Of a DNA stretch of 64,000 nt, positions 59,979-64,000 are shown piece by piece. The DNA comes from Bryobacterales bacterium. Lineage in GTDB: Bacteria > Acidobacteriota > Terriglobia > Bryobacterales > Bryobacteraceae. Under the pieces are notes generated by a model, which was not told the DNA's origin, did no database searches, and saw only the letters and a program-made list of their open reading frames with translations. The stretch lies in the NCBI GenBank assembly GCA_016716385.1, contig JADJWL010000018.1, positions 1 through 64,000 on the forward strand. Reading direction: 5' to 3'. How positions within the stretch are numbered: the first letter of the stretch is position 1; each line of letters opens with the position of its first letter. The translations under genes and the position numbers were made by a program.

Positions 59979-61328
59979 ATGTCGAGAGAGAGAGTCGAGA
60001 TGACCCACGCAGCAGGAGCCAACGGCGAGCAGATGCCGTCCAGGTGGGATCCTGATGCCTCGCCAGTGCGCCTGATCCTGTGTGGCCACTTGGGTGGCGT
60101 CCACAGGGGCCTCGACACTGACTTGCGGGATGCCGGATTTTCCGTCGTGCCGGCGCTGACCGAGTCCGAAGTGCGGACGGCGATCGAGGCTGAGCCGGCC
60201 TCAGTGGTCGTGATCGCCGACGGTGAAGACGGCGTGGGTCTCGACCTGTTGCGAGGAATTGTCGCTCAGGCTCCTCATGTTCTGGCCGTACTGATCGCCG
60301 CCCGCGGTTCGATTGAGCATGCCGTGGAGGCGGTGAAAGCGGGTGCGTATGACTATGTAGCGCGCCCGGCGCAGTCAGCAGACCTGCTCCCCGTACTGCG
60401 CCGCGCTGCCGAGCGGGCTCGCCGCGAGCCGACGGTTCAGAGTGGCGGACCGGCGACCATGATCGGTGTGTCGGCGGCTTGGCGTCATATGGTGGAGGTC
60501 GCCAAGCGCGCCGCGGCTACCGATGCCGCAGTGCTATTGCGCGGAGAGGCAGGCAGCGGCAAGCGCTCGCTGGCGCGCGCGATCCACGCCGCAAGCCCGC
60601 GCGCTCACGGACCCTTTGTGGTTGCCGATGAGTTGGCCCGGGGAGAAGAGCCACTGGACATCGACTCTCTTTCGGCTGAGGCTGCCGGGGGGACGCTCTA
60701 TGTCCATGAATCCGCCGCGTTGCCACTGCCGCAGCAGGAGCGTTTGCTGCGCATCTTGCGCGACGGGGAAAACGGCCCGGCGCCATGCGGTGTTCGGGTG
60801 ATTGCATCGAGCGGACAGAACCTGATGGGCTTGGCGGCCCAGGGGAAGTTCAACGAGGCCCTCTACTACCGGCTCTCGGTGATCCCGATTGATCTGCCGC
60901 CTCTGCGTGCCCGCCAGGAAGACTTGCCATTGCTTGCGCGCCACTTCCTCCTCGCCTCCGCCCAGCGCCACGGACGGACAGCGCCCACGATTTCTGACGA
61001 CGCGATGGCCTGTCTGTTGTCCCATGGGTGGCCGGGCAATGTAGCCGAACTCGAAGCGACGATGGAGCGTCTCACGATTCTGGCCAGGAAGCCGGTGATC
61101 GGCGTGGAGGATCTGCCGCCGGAACTGCGCCGGGATCAACCCGTCCTGCCGCGACTGCGGATGGAACTCCCCGAACAGGGCATCTCCCTGGACGGTGTGG
61201 AGCGGGAGTTGATCCAGCGCGCGCTCGATCGGTACCGGGGCAACCAGACCCACGCCGCGCGGTACCTCGGAATCAGCCGCAAGACCCTGATCTACAGGAT
61301 GGAAAAACATCGGCTGCGCAGCCGGTGA
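59979..61328 (+). CDS. Degenerate sigma-54-type activator: pseudo-receiver, AAA+ without GAFTGA, Fis HTH
   Basis: A 449-residue protein with NtrC-like architecture. Residues ~30-145 resemble a receiver, but the acidic pocket is lost (LILCGHLGG where LIVDDD is usual) and the conserved lysine is R129 (ARPAQ), so phosphorylation is unlikely. Residues ~160-385 are an AAA+ domain. Walker A is GEAGSGKR (189-196), but the segment between PFVV (212-215) and Walker B is shortened and contains no GAFTGA loop; Walker B reads GTLYVHES with H243 in place of Asp. The WPGNV block (351) is intact. A Fis-type HTH ends the protein (NQTHAARYLGISRKTLIYRM). It may bind DNA without remodelling sigma-54 RNA polymerase. 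ATG follows AAGAGGGAG (59961-59969). Confidence 0.88.
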   Translation: MSRERVEMTHAAGANGEQMPSRWDPDASPVRLILCGHLGGVHRGLDTDLRDAGFSVVPALTESEVRTAIEAEPASVVVIADGEDGVGLDLLRGIVAQAPHVLAVLIAARGSIEHAVEAVKAGAYDYVARPAQSADLLPVLRRAAERARREPTVQSGGPATMIGVSAAWRHMVEVAKRAAATDAAVLLRGEAGSGKRSLARAIHAASPRAHGPFVVADELARGEEPLDIDSLSAEAAGGTLYVHESAALPLPQQERLLRILRDGENGPAPCGVRVIASSGQNLMGLAAQGKFNEALYYRLSVIPIDLPPLRARQEDLPLLARHFLLASAQRHGRTAPTISDDAMACLLSHGWPGNVAELEATMERLTILARKPVIGVEDLPPELRRDQPVLPRLRMELPEQGISLDGVERELIQRALDRYRGNQTHAARYLGISRKTLIYRMEKHRLRSR

Positions 61329-61356
61329 TCCTGCTCCCCCGGGGCACAGGCCGCCG

Positions 61357-62727
<1,371 letters not shown>

Positions 62728-62768
62728 TATGCCACATTGAGAAAGCTGACCCGCACCTGTTCGCCTTG

Positions 62769-62787
62769 TTGGGGCATCTCACCCCAA
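62769..62787. promoter_or_regulatory. Candidate enhancer (UAS) dyad for the sigma-54 activator
   Basis: TTGGGG-N7-CCCCAA is a perfect inverted repeat. It lies between the divergent activator and the sigma-54 promoter, with its centre about 77 bp before the predicted start, a usual distance for an enhancer-binding site. The binding protein is inferred from position. Confidence 0.45.
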
Positions 62788-62828
62788 AAAGCCGGCTTCC
62801 AGTCCGATTCTCATGGGGATTGCTATGT

Positions 62829-62844
62829 TGGCGCGCCAATTGCA
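62829..62844 (+). promoter_or_regulatory. Sigma-54 (-24/-12) promoter
   Basis: TGGCGCG-N4-TTGCA matches the sigma-54 consensus TGGCACG-N4-TTGCW with one change. The invariant GG (62830-62831) and GC (62842-62843) have the required spacing. The predicted start is about 62855, reading toward the small receiver-like gene at 63003. Confidence 0.7.
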
Positions 62845-63002
62845 ACTGGGTTGTGTGGAAGACGTTGTTCCAAGAGCACCGACAGGAGTGAACAGGGTGC
62901 AGTCAGACGAGGTGGCTCGTGAACATCATCGGCCCAGTTCAGGACGTACACGGCGCGTGGCGCCGTCAGGTGATTCCCGCGAAACGAACGAGACCTAGAC
63001 GG

Positions 63003-63392
63003 ATGCAAAAAGTGCAAGTGGCCTTGGCGAATCCCGCCCATGCGTCGCGGCTCCGAAAAGCTCTGGCGCGCAATGGCGCCTGGGATGTGACGGAAGTCGA
63101 CCTGCCGGACCTGACATATCCGGGGGTCATTGTTCTGGACGAGTCCGCGTTCGGGCGCTTGCCCGAAGGACTGTGGCGGCCCGAGCGGATTGTCCTGATC
63201 ACGCGGAACGAGACCCAGTCTTTGAGGCGCGCCTGGGAGGCCGGAATTGTCTCGGTGGTCTTCGATACGGATCCGCCGGATACCGCTGTGCTGGCGGTCC
63301 TGGCGGCGGAACTGCGGGTGGCTGTCCCCGCCCTCCCGCCTCGCGGCAAGCGTCCTCCCGAACTTCCCCCGATCAAGACCGTCCAGGGTTAA
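63003..63392 (+). CDS. Small receiver-like (CheY-fold) protein, no output domain
   Basis: A 129-residue protein with alternating strands and helices in the receiver order: KVQVALANP (strand 1), HASRLRKALARNG (helix 1), YPGVIVLDESAFGRL (strand 3 with a possible phospho-acceptor D in VIVLDE), ERIVLITRNETQSLRRAWEAG (strand 4, T, helix 4), SVVFDTDPPDT and a last helix. The acidic pair after strand 1 is missing (NPA), and no KP switch lysine is seen, so phosphorylation is uncertain. A Pro-rich tail (PALPPRGKRPPELPPIK) ends it. A sigma-54 promoter lies 159-174 bp upstream. The ATG at 63003 gives the clean strand 1; in-frame GTG codons at 62919 and 62970 are less likely. Confidence 0.7.
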   Translation: MQKVQVALANPAHASRLRKALARNGAWDVTEVDLPDLTYPGVIVLDESAFGRLPEGLWRPERIVLITRNETQSLRRAWEAGIVSVVFDTDPPDTAVLAVLAAELRVAVPALPPRGKRPPELPPIKTVQG

Positions 63393-63444
63393 ACCGGAAC
63401 TCCCCGCGCGTAATCGCACACTTCTTCACATCAGCGAGCTATGC

Positions 63445-63468
63445 TTCCTGGGGGATATCCCCCAGGAA
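63445..63468. repeat. 24-bp perfect palindrome in a non-coding gap
   Basis: TTCCTGGGGGAT/ATCCCCCAGGAA reads the same on both strands. It lies 53 bp after the receiver-like gene. It could be a terminator stem, a regulator site or a repetitive element. Confidence 0.7.
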
Positions 63469-63479
63469 AGACGACGCCA

Positions 63480-63499
63480 GCGGACGCCTTGACGTCCGC
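63480..63499. repeat. Inverted repeat (7-bp stem, 6-base loop)
   Basis: GCGGACG-CCTTGA-CGTCCGC follows the 24-bp palindrome by 11 bp. The rest of the gap 63393-63666 shows no gene I can support. Confidence 0.5.
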
Positions 63500-63666
63500 A
63501 CGCAAGCGGGCAAGCTAGTTGACGGGAATGCGGCGCTGTGGTCCTCGACGTGCTCCTCCGATGGCGTCAGACGAAACACAGCACCGAGTGTGGAGATTCT
63601 CCCCAGAACAGACCGAACACCTCGGTGGTGTGCGAAGGAAGAAGGGAAAGAAAGGAGCCACCATCC

Positions 63667-63957
63667 ATGCAAGGGGATTGGACGATCTACGTAGTGATTT
63701 GGGCGGTTACCGCCGGAGTCGTCGGACTGTTGGCGGGGTACCGGAAGTTGCTCTCGCTGAAGGAAGATGACACGCTGCATCTCGCGGAGGGTCAGGTCGG
63801 GACGGTGGCGGAGCAGAAGCAGTTGGCGGGCAGGCTGGAGCAAATCGACAAGTGGGGCAAGATTCTGACGGCGATCAGCCTGATCTACGGTGTCGTCCTC
63901 GCGATCGCCTATCTTGTCGCGGCCTTGAATGACCAGTCGCGTTTGATGATGAAATAG
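63667..63957 (+). CDS. Small membrane protein, function unknown
   Basis: A 96-residue protein with two hydrophobic helices: IYVVIWAVTAGVVGLLAGY (~7-25) and ILTAISLIYGVVLAIAYLVAAL (~67-88). They flank a ~40-residue amphipathic loop (LSLKEDDTLHLAEGQVGTVAEQKQLAGRLEQIDK). An AAAGGAG at 63651-63657 lies nine bases before the ATG, which settles the start. No family is recognised. It follows the structured non-coding gap and may share its regulation. Confidence 0.75.
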   Translation: MQGDWTIYVVIWAVTAGVVGLLAGYRKLLSLKEDDTLHLAEGQVGTVAEQKQLAGRLEQIDKWGKILTAISLIYGVVLAIAYLVAALNDQSRLMMK

Positions 63958-63962
63958 GACTC

Positions 63963-64000
63963 ATGACCGGACGACGGGGTGTCTTCGGAAGGGTCCTCTG
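63963..64000 (+). CDS. Possible start of a further gene, cut by the window edge
   Basis: An ATG five bases after the previous stop opens a frame (MTGRRGVFGRVL) that reaches the edge. Only 12 codons are visible, so nothing can be said about its product; the close spacing suggests the same operon. Confidence 0.3.
   Translation, partial: MTGRRGVFGRVL

Overview
The window is GC-rich, densely packed bacterial DNA with about 52 protein genes and one tRNA; I see no rRNA, insertion sequence, phage or CRISPR array. The gene mix points to Acidobacteriota, probably the Solibacter/Bryobacter branch. It has two copies of the planctomycete-type cytochrome (PSCyt/DUF1549/DUF1553) plus DUF1501 pair, the split glycine decarboxylase gcvPA/gcvPB, a DUF2934 protein, a DUF3500 protein, an oligogalacturonate-lyase-like propeller protein and many secreted proteins of unknown role. 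The taxonomic call is an inference from family content only.

Layout. 1-9.8 kb: the end of an amidohydrolase, a GyrI-like protein, two exported proteins (Asp-box propeller; toroid-like enzyme), an AlkC-like DNA glycosylase, and the first PSCyt/DUF1501 pair, whose large gene carries a frameshift. 9.9-16 kb: the glycine cleavage operon gcvT-gcvH-gcvPA-gcvPB plus an overlapping membrane glycosyltransferase gene. 16-20.4 kb: a repetitive GVxG protein, an amidohydrolase, an aldo/keto reductase and a YceI protein. 20.6-28.8 kb: DAHP synthase, tandem paralogues of unknown function, an RDD protein, a ceramidase-like lipoprotein and two tandem leucine-rich-repeat proteins. 28.8-38.8 kb: gamma-glutamyltransferase, exported RidA, PhzF, an M23 peptidase, DUF3500, Ogl-like, intradiol dioxygenase and WD40 proteins, tRNA-Pro, DUF4920 and ankyrin proteins. 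38.7-46.7 kb (minus strand): two DinB genes, a TPR-like exported protein, an MFS transporter and two tandem glycosyltransferases, all overlapping or almost touching. 46.7-55.6 kb: an antiporter, lexA, a DUF2934 protein, NfeD-slipin-SPOR, lipA-lnt and a DEAD-box helicase. 55.7-59.8 kb: the second PSCyt/DUF1501 pair. 60-64 kb: a sigma-54-type regulatory region.

The most interesting part is the right end. A PAS/AAA+/Fis activator with a four-cysteine cluster is read divergently from a near-consensus sigma-54 promoter. A dyad symmetry lies between them and a small receiver-like protein lies downstream. Next to it is a second activator-like protein with no GAFTGA loop, an altered Walker B motif and a degenerate receiver. 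Downstream is a non-coding gap holding a 24-bp perfect palindrome and a small two-helix membrane protein. Together these look like a local sigma-54 circuit that continues past the window edge.

Expression: many genes are coupled by ATGA, GTGA, TTGA or TGATG overlaps. Several monocistronic genes have a -10-like hexamer only 6-11 nt upstream of the start codon and no Shine-Dalgarno sequence, which suggests leaderless or nearly leaderless transcripts.
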